Assembly: GCA_020353515.1 (NCBI GenBank)
Contig: CP070695.1
Location: 3,927,140 to 3,991,139, forward strand
Length of the DNA stretch: 64,000 nt
Source: Candidatus Heimdallarchaeota archaeon
GTDB taxonomy: Archaea > Asgardarchaeota > Heimdallarchaeia > Hodarchaeales > Hodarchaeaceae
Reading direction: 5' to 3'
How positions within the stretch are numbered: the first letter of the stretch is position 1; every line of letters begins with the position of its first letter. A model generated the notes under the pieces. The model was given only the letters and a program-made list of their open reading frames with translations. It was not told the DNA's origin and ran no database searches. Of this stretch, positions 28,246-38,355 are shown piece after piece. The translations under genes and the position numbers were made by a program.

Positions 28246-28474
28246 TTTTCTAGGAAATTGATCTCAGAAAATAAGGTGTAACGATAAATAAGTTTTTAGT
28301 AATTAATTGAATCGTAAACCAATACTTCTAGAGAGCCATATAAGGGTTTAACGGCAATCCTCCCTCATTTTTCACCACTATCATTTCCATAGTTGCATTC
28401 AAGTCATACTTTTTATATTTTTTAGATTTAATTTGAGATATTGATGGTATATAGTGAAAACTGAGGAAAGAAGT

Positions 28475-29422
28475 ATGGATGAAGAAAACTATCAGCGGAT
28501 TCGTCAAAAATTACAGGAAAGCTTTGAAAAGCAAGAATACGAGCAGGGATTGATAATTGCGAAAGAGATTAAAGAGAAATTTCCTGATCATGCTAGTGCT
28601 GCTTACTTTAATTTAGCCTTTTTTCAAGCACAACTCAATTTAATCGATGATACAGTTGACACGTTAAAAGAGGGATATAGAAAAGGGCTTTGGTGGGACG
28701 AATCAGCAATACGTATGTTTCCGAATTTTGATCAGTTGATTCAGCATGACGAATTCAATGAAGTTGTAAATAATTATTTTAAACGTTATAAAAAGATTCG
28801 AGAAGCTACTTCTTTTGAATGGGAGGTCTGTACTCCTGAAAATTTCGATTCAAGCCAAAAATATCCCGCCTTATTTGCACTTCATCAAGGTGCAGGGAAT
28901 ATTGAAGTGGCAAAACAAAACTGGAAATCAGCTTTAGAACATGATTTATTCTTAGCTTTACCTCAATCATCTCAAATTGTCGAACCAAACAGATTTACCT
29001 GGTTGGATATAGAAAGTGGGTTAAAAGAACTCAATGAAATGTATTCACAAATTCTCACTAAATATCAAATTGACCTAACCAAAGTTTTTCTGTCTGGTTT
29101 TTCGATTGGAGGAACTTTAGCCTTAGAGGCGACTTTTTCTCAACCCCAGTTCTCTGTAAAAGGATGTATTGTTGTGAATCCTACGTTTATTTCCCCTTAT
29201 TCTATTCCAAGGAATTTCGAGAGAGCCAAAAAGGACGGTGTCAAGTGTTGTATATTAGTAGGGACAAAAGATCCAAGTTATGAACAGATAAAAGAATTTA
29301 TAAGTCTTCTTAATCAAGAAAATGTTGAGAATCAGGTTTATGAAATTCCTGAGTTAGCACATGCTTTTCCCGATAATTTTAACGAAATTCTGGCTGAAAT
29401 GACAGACTTTATGAGAGCTTGA
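28475..29422 (+). CDS. Alpha/beta hydrolase with N-terminal TPR-like helices
   Basis: The protein has 315 residues from the ATG at 28475, preceded by GAGGAAAG; a GTG at 28454 is the alternative. An N-terminal helical segment (about 1-90) resembles TPR helices. The hydrolase domain follows, with nucleophile elbow GFSIGG, acid TKDPS and base LAHAFPD. This matches the phospholipase/carboxylesterase type. The substrate is not predictable. Confidence 0.8.
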   Translation: MDEENYQRIRQKLQESFEKQEYEQGLIIAKEIKEKFPDHASAAYFNLAFFQAQLNLIDDTVDTLKEGYRKGLWWDESAIRMFPNFDQLIQHDEFNEVVNNYFKRYKKIREATSFEWEVCTPENFDSSQKYPALFALHQGAGNIEVAKQNWKSALEHDLFLALPQSSQIVEPNRFTWLDIESGLKELNEMYSQILTKYQIDLTKVFLSGFSIGGTLALEATFSQPQFSVKGCIVVNPTFISPYSIPRNFERAKKDGVKCCILVGTKDPSYEQIKEFISLLNQENVENQVYEIPELAHAFPDNFNEILAEMTDFMRA

Positions 29423-29459
29423 TTTGATAATGATTATAGAATTGTCCTTGTAATCAGCC

Positions 29460-30470
29460 TTAATTTTCATTTATCAGCCATTCTTTTGGGAATAAACCGA
29501 AACGATGGTTGATCAATGCAATTTTATATGTCAAAGTAGGTGATGACTCTTTTTTCTGACCAAAATCATATGAGTTATAAGCTCTCCAAATGGATTCTGG
29601 TATAAAACCTCCTTCTTCCCTTTGTTTTCTATTCACAATAGCTAACATCTCTTGAAAAGCTTGTGTTTTTCGTGCATCTTCATATAAACTTAACACATCA
29701 AGAACATGTATGATATTATAGTAAATATTCGGATATTTCAACTTCTTGAAATCTGTTCCGATTCCAAATAAGTAGATCTTTCTTTGTTTCCTATTTTCCC
29801 AGAAATCTAATTGGGCTTGAAGTGCATTTTCACACACCTTCCTCACCCTTTGTGTATTATGAAATGCTAATGCTTTCAATGCTAGTAAATTACCATAAGG
29901 GCAATGGTCGTCTTTCCTTCCAGGACCACGGAATTTAGGTATTGAACTGAAACATCCAAACCCATTCTCGCGAGCTAAATTAATTAGATGATTAACAGCC
30001 TTTTTAATCCGTTCATCAGTCTTGTATCCCATATAACTAAGAAAGTAGATTAGAATTGGAATATCACATGTCATCCAATCCCATGATGGTTCACCACTCC
30101 CTCTGAATCGCTTTGGTACCAATATGTTTGTTAACAATGCTCCCTCTGATGACTGATGATTAAGGATTTGTTCACAGATTTGTGAAATTCCTGGATCTTC
30201 TCGGTTAAGACCAAATTCAACGAGAATCTCAAGATGGTGAATGGGATGTTTAGCATCATTATGTCGCTTTAAAGGTATATTTTCCCATTTTTTGCTACTT
30301 TCAATGCAATTCTTGATGAATAAGTCCTTTAACATGATTTTCTTATGTTTTAAAAGCTCATCTTCGTCAATATTGTTAGTTAACAGGTTTTTATGTAAAT
30401 TATAACGCACCCACGGCTGCGAGGCGTTTAATAAAGAAGGGAATGGATTATATTTCAGCATGAAGATCAT
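29460..30470 (-). CDS. Prenyltransferase/squalene-cyclase-like alpha-toroid protein
   Basis: The protein has 336 residues of repeated helix pairs with QxxxG-like turns (NHQSSEGALLTNI, ARENGFGCFSSIPKF, KQREEGGFIPESIW). These are typical of the alpha/alpha-toroid found in terpene cyclases and protein prenyltransferase beta subunits. Catalytic motifs of either enzyme are not obvious, and the role is unknown. The frameshifted neighbour at 30566 has the same fold. ATGs occur at 30470 and 30461. Confidence 0.65.
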   Translation of the reverse strand: MIFMLKYNPFPSLLNASQPWVRYNLHKNLLTNNIDEDELLKHKKIMLKDLFIKNCIESSKKWENIPLKRHNDAKHPIHHLEILVEFGLNREDPGISQICEQILNHQSSEGALLTNILVPKRFRGSGEPSWDWMTCDIPILIYFLSYMGYKTDERIKKAVNHLINLARENGFGCFSSIPKFRGPGRKDDHCPYGNLLALKALAFHNTQRVRKVCENALQAQLDFWENRKQRKIYLFGIGTDFKKLKYPNIYYNIIHVLDVLSLYEDARKTQAFQEMLAIVNRKQREEGGFIPESIWRAYNSYDFGQKKESSPTLTYKIALINHRFGLFPKEWLINEN

Positions 30471-30565
30471 TAACCCGAAAGTCTAAGAATGGAAATAAGA
30501 TTTGACTTATCAATCCCAGGAAATTATTATCGTTTAAGATTATACGACTTGCATAATGATCGACA

Positions 30566-31359
30566 ATGAAGACTGAAATCTCTCTAAGTGATTACCTATC
30601 GCAAGATGAAGTAGAAAAGATCGCAAATTTTATACTAGCATATGAACAGGATGGTGGGGATTCAGTTTTTCAAAATATACTCCTGCTACTCGAGAAGATA
30701 CGTATTATGCCGTAAAAGGCCTAAATCTGATTAATTATCGGTATCAGGGAGAGAAAATAATAAAATATATCAAAAATCTTCTTCCAAAGCAAATTATTAG
30801 CTATAAATATTTCTTTCAACTACTTTATTTGGTTCTTACTTATGATCTTAAGTCTCAAAGAAATCTCATGGCAACTCTGATAAAACGATCCGAATCTCAA
30901 TATCACAACATATCGGATCTTTATTATTACGTATTATCCATGAATGCACTTAACCTTCGCTTGCCCCAACGAATCTATGAAATTATTGCTGACTATTGTA
31001 TTGAATCCCTTAAAGATTTACCAAACACTGTTAAATATCTTCTCCTCTTATCGGCTCTTAATATTTCATATGATAAGGATTTTTATCTCTCTTATCTAAA
31101 CCGTTGTCAATCTGGGGATGGAGGTTATGGTTTTTTACCTGGTTCAACCTCCTTCCTTGAGAATGTCTGTTATGCATTAAGAGCGTATCAGAATCTACAG
31201 TTCCCTCCAAAGCATACAGATAAAATTTTTGCATTCATTCAGCGGTGTCAAGGCCGAAGAGGAGGTTTGGGGAGAAAAGATATAACTCTCCCCACGATTA
31301 AGTCTACCTCTCATGCCCTTGAAAGTTTGTCAATTCTCCGAACTTTCGAAGTTAAATGA
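30566..31359 (+). pseudogene. Frameshifted prenyltransferase-beta-like toroid gene
   Basis: The ATG at 30566 opens a frame reading SLSDYLSQDEVEKIANFILA and EQDGG, which stops soon after. One base away the coding sequence continues as GFSFSKYTPATREDTYYAVK and runs on to 31359 with SGDGGYGFLPGSTSFLENV and GRRGGLGRKD. These are geranylgeranyl-transferase-beta-like toroid repeats. The break falls in GGTGGGGATTC near 30658, where one missing G (or other single base) explains it. It may be a true pseudogene or an assembly error in a short G run. Confidence 0.75.
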
Positions 31360-31375
31360 AATGAGCTTTATGTGT

Positions 31376-32152
31376 TTAAATATAATAACCTGGTCCTTGA
31401 TCTTTCGCTTCGTCTTCTCCTTGTTCGAGTACTTCTCGTGCAAGGCTTGTTATCCGTTCATTTTTAGCTTGTGCTTCTTCTATCGTCAAATCTAGATCCT
31501 TGAGTTCGATTTTTAAGGGGTAGAGTTTGGTTAATTTAGTTAAAAGGGCTTTACTTGCTTTGGGGTCTGTTCCAGCCAGAGTGAGTTTTCCTAGTAAGCC
31601 AAAGCTTTTCATATTTCGTTCGGCTGCTAGTGCTGAGAGGACTCCTACTGCTCCCGTTACTTCTCCTCCCTTTAAGAGGGTGACATCATGTTCTTCCAAC
31701 CAGTCGAGAGTGGGCTTATCGTACCCGAATCCTGCGACTTCGGGGCCCTCTTCGTGGACACGTAATCCTCCTAGGCAGATCAATGTATCTGCTTTTAGGT
31801 CAATTACATAATCGAGTACGCTATTTAAGACTTGGATGATTCCGATATCATGAGGTTGAGCATCTCCCGTCAGAATTAGCAAATTAGGTGTTGTTTCTGT
31901 AATCGCGTAGATTTCCATTCGTGCTAATCGTCCCATACTGGTTTTACTATCGATCTGAACGACTGGAGGAAAGAATGAGCTATAAATTCGGGCAATTTCT
32001 TGTGCATTAAAATGTTTGATTAAAAAATTAGCTGCAATTTTTCCTATTAGGCCCATTCCTGGTAATCCTTGAATAACCACTGCAGATGGCTTGACCTTAA
32101 CGTCTGATACCTTATGTAAATATGTAAACGAATTTCCATTTGGTTGGCGCAA
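31376..32152 (-). CDS. PAC2-family protein (proteasome assembly chaperone-like)
   Basis: The protein has 258 residues. AVVIQGLPGMGLIGKIAANF, then GGEVTGAVGVLSALAAERN and a charged coiled C-terminus are the PAC2 (DUF75) pattern. Archaeal members are thought to assist proteasome assembly, or are uncharacterised ATP-grasp-associated proteins. The TTG start is supported by GAGGAGAC just upstream and by the lack of any ATG before the core domain. Confidence 0.8.
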   Translation of the reverse strand: MRQPNGNSFTYLHKVSDVKVKPSAVVIQGLPGMGLIGKIAANFLIKHFNAQEIARIYSSFFPPVVQIDSKTSMGRLARMEIYAITETTPNLLILTGDAQPHDIGIIQVLNSVLDYVIDLKADTLICLGGLRVHEEGPEVAGFGYDKPTLDWLEEHDVTLLKGGEVTGAVGVLSALAAERNMKSFGLLGKLTLAGTDPKASKALLTKLTKLYPLKIELKDLDLTIEEAQAKNERITSLAREVLEQGEDEAKDQGPGYYI

Positions 32153-32223
32153 TAATGTCTCCTCGATTAACCATCATGGTCATTAATTTTATTGACTAGC
32201 TTTCTCTTAAAAAGAGCGATTCT

Positions 32224-34236
32224 TCACTGATTTGCAATTTCTGAGGTTGGATTCACCCAGGTTTCTTGTATTTTCTTTGCTTCCACTAGCCAACTAGCTA
32301 TTCGTGCATGTTCTACTCGTTCTTGAATCGTTGCTTTCCGTTGTATCAATTCATTCCATTTATCGAGTTCTGCCTGTACTGTTTCTTGTTCCGCTTTGAT
32401 TTGGGCAAGAAGATTGACTAGATTCTTATCTGACGCAATTTTTTTGGCATCACTTAGCAGTTGACTTGCTCCTTCAACATCCCCTCGAACTAAGGCTAGT
32501 TTTGTTTGTAAAAGGAGTGCCATTATGGTCATCGAGGAGGATTCTTGGTTTTGAGAGATTTTGTGAAGTTTTTCTCCGAGATGACTTACTTCTTGGAAAA
32601 GATCCTCTGCGGTATCAGAGTATTTTGTCTCCAGAATGAGTAATTCACACAGGTTTAACATTGATAAGACGGTGATGTTATGGTCTATGATTTCATCTTC
32701 GATAATTGTTTGAAAAATCTGTTGGGCTTGGAATTTCTTTACCATCCGCTTACTCATCTTCAACACAATAGCTTCTGAAAACTGGATACGTAAATGTACA
32801 AATTTATTTTTACTTGTCTCTTTTAGTTCTTGCATTTGTTTCAGATAATCTTCTGCTAACTCTAGAGATTGTAGATCTTGAGCCACTAATATCAGAAAAA
32901 ACAGAACATATGACATCCATAAGCCTATATTTGCTCCTACAATTGTTTCTTTAACGAGAGCTAATCCTGCTTCTAGAGCTTTTATTGCTTGATCATATTT
33001 CCCTTGAAGTTTATAGACACGACCTAACTGCACAGAACACTGTCCAATTCCGATTTTTAGATCTATTTTAGTGAAAATAGTCTCGCTTTGTTTAATCTTA
33101 TTCAAGGCTAGTTCAGGTTCCCCTTGGAGGATGTATGTCATTGCAAATCTTAGGAACGTCCATGCAACGCCTGGATCACTGCCCATCTCCTTGTATATTG
33201 ATAAGGACTGCTGATAATAATCTAAACCAATGTTAAGTTCCCCCTTCCAGATTGAATAAAGATCTCCCAGAGATGATAGTACAAATCCTTCTCCAGATTT
33301 GTTACCCAACTCTTTATTAAGTCTCAAGCTCTGGTCAAAATGTTTTTCAGCCGTAGATAACTCCCCTTTATGAGCATAAAGCCACCCAATGTTATTATGA
33401 TTAATTATCATCCCATTCCTGTCCCCAATTTCTTCAGATATTGCTAAAGCTCTTTCTAAATAATTTAGTGTCAAATCATAATTTTCTTTTTCACGATATA
33501 CGATAGAGATGTTATTATATAAACCTCCTATCCACATTTTGTTATCGAGCCCTTGATATAGTGCCAAACTTTTCTCAAGAAAAGGAAGTGCTTTATCGTA
33601 ATTATCCATGGAAACATAATAACAACCCAATCGATTAAGTGAGTGAGCAATTGCAGTTTGGTTTTCTAGCTGTTCACTAATTGTTAAACTTCGATTAAAA
33701 AGATCTAGGGCAAGTGCGTTCTTCCCTGTGAAATTTAGATGGAGAAAACCTATTTCAGTTAATGACTCTACAATGTCATGTTTATATGGAAGTGCTTGTC
33801 TTATTACTAAACTTCTCTCCAACAGCTCTAATGCCTTGTTGATATTTCCATTAACATGATTAAGACCTCCCTGTAGAAACGTAAACAATCCCTGACATTC
33901 TTGGATATCAGCTTGAGATTCTTTTATTCCCGAAAATATCTCTTCTGCTTCTCGGAGGACGTCAGTTTGTTCAGGAATGTTTCGAAGGGTAAAATGAATC
34001 GATCCCAACATCAAGTTCGCCCTCAATACTTGGATGACATCTCCTTTTGAACGAATTTCTTCAAGAACTCCTTCTGCTACTGTTAATGCTTCTTTCAGTT
34101 CACCTTTTCGTTCCAAAACACGACTTTTAAGAATCAATCCCTCTAATCTCTCTTCTCCTTCTAAGTTGTCTATCGCTTCAAGTGCTTGAGGGTATTTCCC
34201 TAAGTCAATGAGTTGCTTAATTTCAGATATTTCCAT
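32224..34236 (-). CDS. Large TPR-repeat protein
   Basis: The protein has 670 residues from the ATG at 34236, with GGAG upstream. TPR units (about 34 residues each) fill most of residues 1-420, for example ALPFLEKSLALYQGLDNKMW and NHNNIGWLYAHKGELSTAEK. A helical C-terminal part follows. It is probably a scaffold. It lies downstream of radA on the same strand. Confidence 0.8.
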   Translation of the reverse strand: MEISEIKQLIDLGKYPQALEAIDNLEGEERLEGLILKSRVLERKGELKEALTVAEGVLEEIRSKGDVIQVLRANLMLGSIHFTLRNIPEQTDVLREAEEIFSGIKESQADIQECQGLFTFLQGGLNHVNGNINKALELLERSLVIRQALPYKHDIVESLTEIGFLHLNFTGKNALALDLFNRSLTISEQLENQTAIAHSLNRLGCYYVSMDNYDKALPFLEKSLALYQGLDNKMWIGGLYNNISIVYREKENYDLTLNYLERALAISEEIGDRNGMIINHNNIGWLYAHKGELSTAEKHFDQSLRLNKELGNKSGEGFVLSSLGDLYSIWKGELNIGLDYYQQSLSIYKEMGSDPGVAWTFLRFAMTYILQGEPELALNKIKQSETIFTKIDLKIGIGQCSVQLGRVYKLQGKYDQAIKALEAGLALVKETIVGANIGLWMSYVLFFLILVAQDLQSLELAEDYLKQMQELKETSKNKFVHLRIQFSEAIVLKMSKRMVKKFQAQQIFQTIIEDEIIDHNITVLSMLNLCELLILETKYSDTAEDLFQEVSHLGEKLHKISQNQESSSMTIMALLLQTKLALVRGDVEGASQLLSDAKKIASDKNLVNLLAQIKAEQETVQAELDKWNELIQRKATIQERVEHARIASWLVEAKKIQETWVNPTSEIANQ

Positions 34237-34327
34237 AAGTGATACTCCAGCCAATACACAGGTTTTTCATGTCTTTTCGTACCTTACTATGAAAAGCTTT
34301 CGAAAGGATGTTAAGATAATCTCTTTT

Positions 34328-35290
34328 TCAATAATCCAGCGGTGGGCCATCTCGTATCCCTTGGGGGGTGATATGAAACACTGCTTCTCTTTCTGCTAGT
34401 TCTGGAGAATCAAAAATTCTAGCAATCCGTATTGTCCCCCGGGATTTCCGTAATAGTATTCTATGGGTTGGTCTGTGCCCCCACGCAAATCCTAGTGCTG
34501 GTTCTAGGCTTCCTGATCCTGAAAAAATGCTATCTGGGTTACTTAGGATTTGATTCGTTGTCATAATTGCTAATTCGTATGACTCGGCTAAGCGTTGCAG
34601 TGTCTCTGCATGGGCCATTAACATTTGTTGTCTTCTAGGTAAATTATCTTTTCCTGGGAACTCAGCACGAAAGTGTGATGCCATTGAATCAACAACAATT
34701 AATCGTATTTCGTTTGTCTGAATTAACCTATCTGCTTTTTGAACAATCTGTATCTGATGGTCTGCATTATAGGCTCTAGTTACAAAGATATTTTCTAGAA
34801 ACTCTTTCGGTTCATCCGTATAAGAATAGCTCATCTCTGCAACACGAGTAGGTGCGAATGTGTTTTCGGTATCAATGAATAGAGCTTTCCCATTTAATCC
34901 CCCTTCTTCTAAAGGTTGTTGGACATTGATGCATAACTGAAATGCTAATTGTGTTTTTCCTGTAGAGAATGCTCCGCTAAATTCGGTAATTGCACCAACT
35001 GCGATTCCACCTCCGAGAATCTCGTCTAATTGTTGGGATGAGGTAGTAATTCGTGGTTTCGTCATTCTTTTCTCGAGGAGTTCCGCTGCTGTTATTGGTT
35101 CGGACATTCCAATGAGTTTTCGTGCCTGGTGTACTGCTCTTTCAGCAGAGCTTTTATTTATCTCACAACGGCGTACCACTTCGTCTGGTGGGGTTGTAGC
35201 TAGTGCCATAAGTGTTGGAAATTCTTCTTCTATACGTTGCTTTATTTCTTTGGCAATTTTTAAGGAAGAGAAGTCATTTTTCTTTGCCAT
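34328..35290 (-). CDS. radA: RadA DNA strand-exchange protein
   Basis: The protein has 320 residues. A helix-hairpin-helix N-terminal region (about 1-70) precedes the RecA core with Walker A GAFSTGKTQ, Walker B LIVVDSMASHFR, loop L1 (LPRRQQ) and MTTNQ. These match archaeal RadA/Rad51 in order and length. It catalyses homologous pairing and strand exchange in recombination repair. Confidence 0.95.
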   Translation of the reverse strand: MAKKNDFSSLKIAKEIKQRIEEEFPTLMALATTPPDEVVRRCEINKSSAERAVHQARKLIGMSEPITAAELLEKRMTKPRITTSSQQLDEILGGGIAVGAITEFSGAFSTGKTQLAFQLCINVQQPLEEGGLNGKALFIDTENTFAPTRVAEMSYSYTDEPKEFLENIFVTRAYNADHQIQIVQKADRLIQTNEIRLIVVDSMASHFRAEFPGKDNLPRRQQMLMAHAETLQRLAESYELAIMTTNQILSNPDSIFSGSGSLEPALGFAWGHRPTHRILLRKSRGTIRIARIFDSPELAEREAVFHITPQGIRDGPPLDY

Positions 35291-35403
35291 GATTATCCCT
35301 TTTAGGGGTATTCCATTTTTCGCGCCGTTATCCCAACATCTGCTACAGGGGTTTGATAGGATTCACTTTTTAACATTTTTTGTTTTTTCGAGAAAAAGGG
35401 GTT

Positions 35404-36309
35404 TCACTGGTGAATCTTCATAAGAATATAATCAATAATATTTTTTGCCACATTAATTTTCGGTTGAGCTTGTTCGAATGCCCTCCATCCTGGACAAGCA
35501 TTTACTTCAAGTAGGTAGAGGCCCTTTTCTGTTGGAAATAAATCAATTCCTGCCACCTCGATTCCTATGCGTTCTACAATTCGTAATACTAATTCCTGTT
35601 CTTCCGAGTTTAATTCATGGGCAACACAAGTAGCTCCTTGGGCATAGTTTGTACGCCACTCACCTTTCGGTGCTATTCGACGCATAGCTCCTAATATGGT
35701 TTCTCCAACAACTAAGACTCGGATATCTTCAATCAACTCTTTATTATCATCTGAAACCCCTTGGAGGTATTCTTGTACCATTATTGGTGAATTATAGCGT
35801 AGGAATAATGCTTCAATTATCTCTTGAGCTACTCTTCTGCTTGGAACAAGTATTGTTCCTAATCCCTGAGTAGCATTAGGAATTTTAATCACAACGGGGA
35901 ACTTAAAGTTTTCCATCAGTTTTTCAAACAGATATGAGTTACTAATTAATACAGTCTTGGGAAGTTGAACGCCTGGAATGTTGGATAATTCCTGATAACA
36001 CCGGAACTTATCTCGAGCAATGAATAGTGCCTTAGTAGAAATGGTTGTGGGGATCCCCATTAATTCAAACTGTTTGAGACATAATAATCCAATTTCTGTC
36101 TGAGTTCTGCCAATTCTCGGGATAACACCATCTAAACTTTTTAATGATTGGTTAGCAAATAATGCATCTATAACTGAATTATTGACCAATGGGAAAACAA
36201 AACGAGTTGATAAAAAGACACCACGGGTGTTATTCCGACGACCTATTTCATTCAGGAGTTGGGCTGTTGGAAAAAATTCTCTATTTTTACTTAATACACC
36301 CAAATACAT
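35404..36309 (-). CDS. RimK-type ATP-grasp ligase
   Basis: The protein has 301 residues. The ATP-grasp core includes KFPVVIKIPNATQGLGTILV, MVQEYLQG, and the Mg-binding end EVAGIDLFPTEKGLYLLEVN followed by A-CPGW. It resembles RimK/LysX/MptN enzymes that ligate amino acids such as glutamate to carboxylates. The exact acceptor (lysine-pathway carrier, coenzyme F420 or ribosomal protein) is uncertain. GAGAG lies ahead of the ATG. Confidence 0.85.
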   Translation of the reverse strand: MYLGVLSKNREFFPTAQLLNEIGRRNNTRGVFLSTRFVFPLVNNSVIDALFANQSLKSLDGVIPRIGRTQTEIGLLCLKQFELMGIPTTISTKALFIARDKFRCYQELSNIPGVQLPKTVLISNSYLFEKLMENFKFPVVIKIPNATQGLGTILVPSRRVAQEIIEALFLRYNSPIMVQEYLQGVSDDNKELIEDIRVLVVGETILGAMRRIAPKGEWRTNYAQGATCVAHELNSEEQELVLRIVERIGIEVAGIDLFPTEKGLYLLEVNACPGWRAFEQAQPKINVAKNIIDYILMKIHQ

Positions 36310-36443
36310 GGAGCTCTCTCTATCATGATCTTTGATGGCCTAATATATTTTTCATTCAGATACTATACTAAAAATTTTGTGTAGGCTGTTACTGAACAAA
36401 ATCATTTCCTAGGAGATACTTCTTTCAATATTAAAGCAAAAAT

Positions 36444-36550
36444 AGCCCCGCCCAGATTCGAACTGGGGTCGGAGGATTTCACCACGTGTTCCTGTTTATG
36501 TGGGAACTCGTTCCAGGGCCCTCCATGATGGACCGCTACACTACGGGGCT
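36444..36550 (-). tRNA. tRNA, probably Gln(CUG), with a 35-base intron
   Basis: On the minus strand the acceptor stem is AGCCCCG/CGGGGCT, the T arm CCCAG-TTCGAAT-CTGGG, and the D arm GTGTAGCGGTCC-type. The anticodon stem GAGGG/TCCTC encloses CCCTGG and then A38, interrupted by a 35-base intron (36478-36512) at the canonical 37/38 position. The intron contains a GTTCC/GGAAC hairpin, as expected for a bulge-helix-bulge substrate. The anticodon reads CTG, hence Gln. The base at position 33 is C rather than the near-universal U. Confidence 0.88.
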
Positions 36551-36554
36551 AGTG

Positions 36555-36758
36555 TTAGCGAGTAGGGCTGGAGAATGTAAGAATATTATCAATCAATTCC
36601 ACATGAGTTATCAGCATTCGTCTGCAACAATACCGAGTTAATCCGAAAGAATCGAGAAGCTCATTTGATTCTTTACCTTCTTTTAGGCCTTCAACATACT
36701 CATCATATAGATGAGCTATAACCTTTCCACAGGTATAACACCGTATAGGAATCATCAT
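36555..36758 (-). CDS. rpoN: DNA-directed RNA polymerase subunit N
   Basis: The protein has 67 residues with IPIRCYTCGKVI and RYCCRRML, the four zinc-binding Cys of archaeal RpoN/eukaryotic Rpb10. GAGGTGA precedes the ATG. It lies between uS2 and the tRNA on the same strand, a common archaeal arrangement with ribosomal genes. Confidence 0.95.
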   Translation of the reverse strand: MMIPIRCYTCGKVIAHLYDEYVEGLKEGKESNELLDSFGLTRYCCRRMLITHVELIDNILTFSSPTR

Positions 36759-36776
36759 TGGCTACATTCACCTCTG

Positions 36777-37436
36777 TTAGTATCCAGCATCACTAGCTGG
36801 TGTTGGCCGACGCCCTCGTGGAGCTCTAAAATACTCCACTCGTAATTGGGCATCTCTTTCTGGAGTTAACTCACCTTTTTCTTTCAACACTTCTTTTGTG
36901 AGGAGCCAAAAGATCATTGCGAGCGAGTTTCGACCCTTATTATTGCAAGGGATCGCTAAGTCGATATATTTAGTTACATTGTCTGTGTCTACTAGCGATA
37001 TGACAGGAATTCCCACTCGTGCTGCTTCTTTCAATGCTTGTCGGTCAAAATGAGGATCTGAAATCAATACAGTACTTGGTTCAAGATAATGATATCGTCC
37101 TTTTATATTGGGATTAGTAAATATTCCAGGGATAAAGCGACCAGTTATCGGAACTGCTCCTGTCACTTTACAGAACATCTCTACAGGAAATATTCCATAT
37201 GCTCGGACACTACACACCACTACCTGGTTTATATTCTGTCGGGCAAGAAATTTAGCAGCTGTACGGATTCGTTCATCTGTTTTATGGACGTCTAAGACAT
37301 AAAGGCCATCGCTTCTTGTCCTATAAATTGCCCACTCCATACTCTTCATCCCAGAAGAGGTTCCAATGTGAACGCCCGCCTTTAAATAATCCTCTAGGGG
37401 TGCAAGGAGCTCCCCTTCTGTCTCTAAAAGTGACAT
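36777..37436 (-). CDS. rps2: Small ribosomal subunit protein uS2
   Basis: The protein has 219 residues. LKAGVHIGTSSGMKSMEWAI, then GRFIPGIFTNPNI and DPHFDRQALKEAARVGIPVI, are diagnostic of archaeal uS2. The gap to rpoN is 18 bases, so the two form an operon. It directly follows the ESCRT-II gene vps25 on the same strand. Confidence 0.95.
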   Translation of the reverse strand: MSLLETEGELLAPLEDYLKAGVHIGTSSGMKSMEWAIYRTRSDGLYVLDVHKTDERIRTAAKFLARQNINQVVVCSVRAYGIFPVEMFCKVTGAVPITGRFIPGIFTNPNIKGRYHYLEPSTVLISDPHFDRQALKEAARVGIPVISLVDTDNVTKYIDLAIPCNNKGRNSLAMIFWLLTKEVLKEKGELTPERDAQLRVEYFRAPRGRRPTPASDAGY

Positions 37437-37546
37437 TTGATGTAAATTCCTCTAAATAATCATCTTTTCCTGCTTTAAGAGCCAATGAGGGTTCTTAAAA
37501 CTAAGGTTAAGAAGCTTTGGAGTATTTTTCAAGAATAAACTGGCCA

Positions 37547-38314
37547 TTAATCATAGATAAATAGAATTGTTTTTTGGTCGGAATCAGCCCAAGAAGCTCG
37601 TTTCGATTCTACCATCATTTTCATGATCATACGAATATCTGGGGGGGGTAATGATGACCAAGATTGTTTCATTTTAACAATATCGAACATTGTAACCATA
37701 TCATAGCCATTTTGAAAAGCATACTCAAATAATTCATCAGTGTGAGACTTCAGAGTTTTCCAGTATATTCGGAGTCGTGTTTTTTCGTCATCCCACCATG
37801 CTGCCTTCTCAATTTCAATGAGGTATTCAGAAATCAAAACTAATTGTGGAAGTGTTAATTTCTTCTTTAGTAGAGGGTTTTTAAATGGATAAACAAGCGC
37901 TACTTCTTGGAGATCAAGAACATGAAAATTTAGTACTCGTGCAAAATCCAGCATAAATTCTCCCCACGTGGTTAACCATTGTTGTTTCAACTGGGGATCG
38001 TCAGGCACCATCCAACGCCATGGTTTTCCCACCCATGAAGGAAGAACCGGTTTTACTCGAGGATCAACAGTCCCGGGTTGAAGGTGTGCGGGTTTAACAG
38101 GCGTTGGTTTAACAGCAACCTGAGGAGTCTGAACTTTTGGTACAGCTGTGTGCTGAGAAATAGAGGATTGTGAAACATTAGCGCGGATCTGCACGAAATC
38201 TGGAGAGAGAGGCTTGTTTTGTTCTTTCGTAACCTCATCTAAGACTGATCCAAGTATATCAGCTGATTCTGTCTTTTTCTTCTCTTTTTCTCTTTTTCGT
38301 TGCATTTCAGCCAT
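37547..38314 (-). CDS. vps25: ESCRT-II subunit Vps25-like
   Basis: The protein has 255 residues. A basic, Pro-rich disordered N-terminus (about 1-95) precedes two tandem winged helices. These begin WRWMVPDDPQLKQQWLTTWG and include YPFKNPLLKKKLTLPQLVLI and KAAWWDDEKTRLRIYW, which parallel the eukaryotic Vps25 pattern in order. Vps25 bridges the Vps22/36 core to ESCRT-III. It sits 41 bases after vps4 and upstream of uS2. The extended N-terminus is longer than in eukaryotic Vps25. Confidence 0.88.
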   Translation of the reverse strand: MAEMQRKREKEKKKTESADILGSVLDEVTKEQNKPLSPDFVQIRANVSQSSISQHTAVPKVQTPQVAVKPTPVKPAHLQPGTVDPRVKPVLPSWVGKPWRWMVPDDPQLKQQWLTTWGEFMLDFARVLNFHVLDLQEVALVYPFKNPLLKKKLTLPQLVLISEYLIEIEKAAWWDDEKTRLRIYWKTLKSHTDELFEYAFQNGYDMVTMFDIVKMKQSWSSLPPPDIRMIMKMMVESKRASWADSDQKTILFIYD

Positions 38315-38355
38315 GAAATTTCAACTTACCATGTCCCACAGCCTACTCGGAATAA

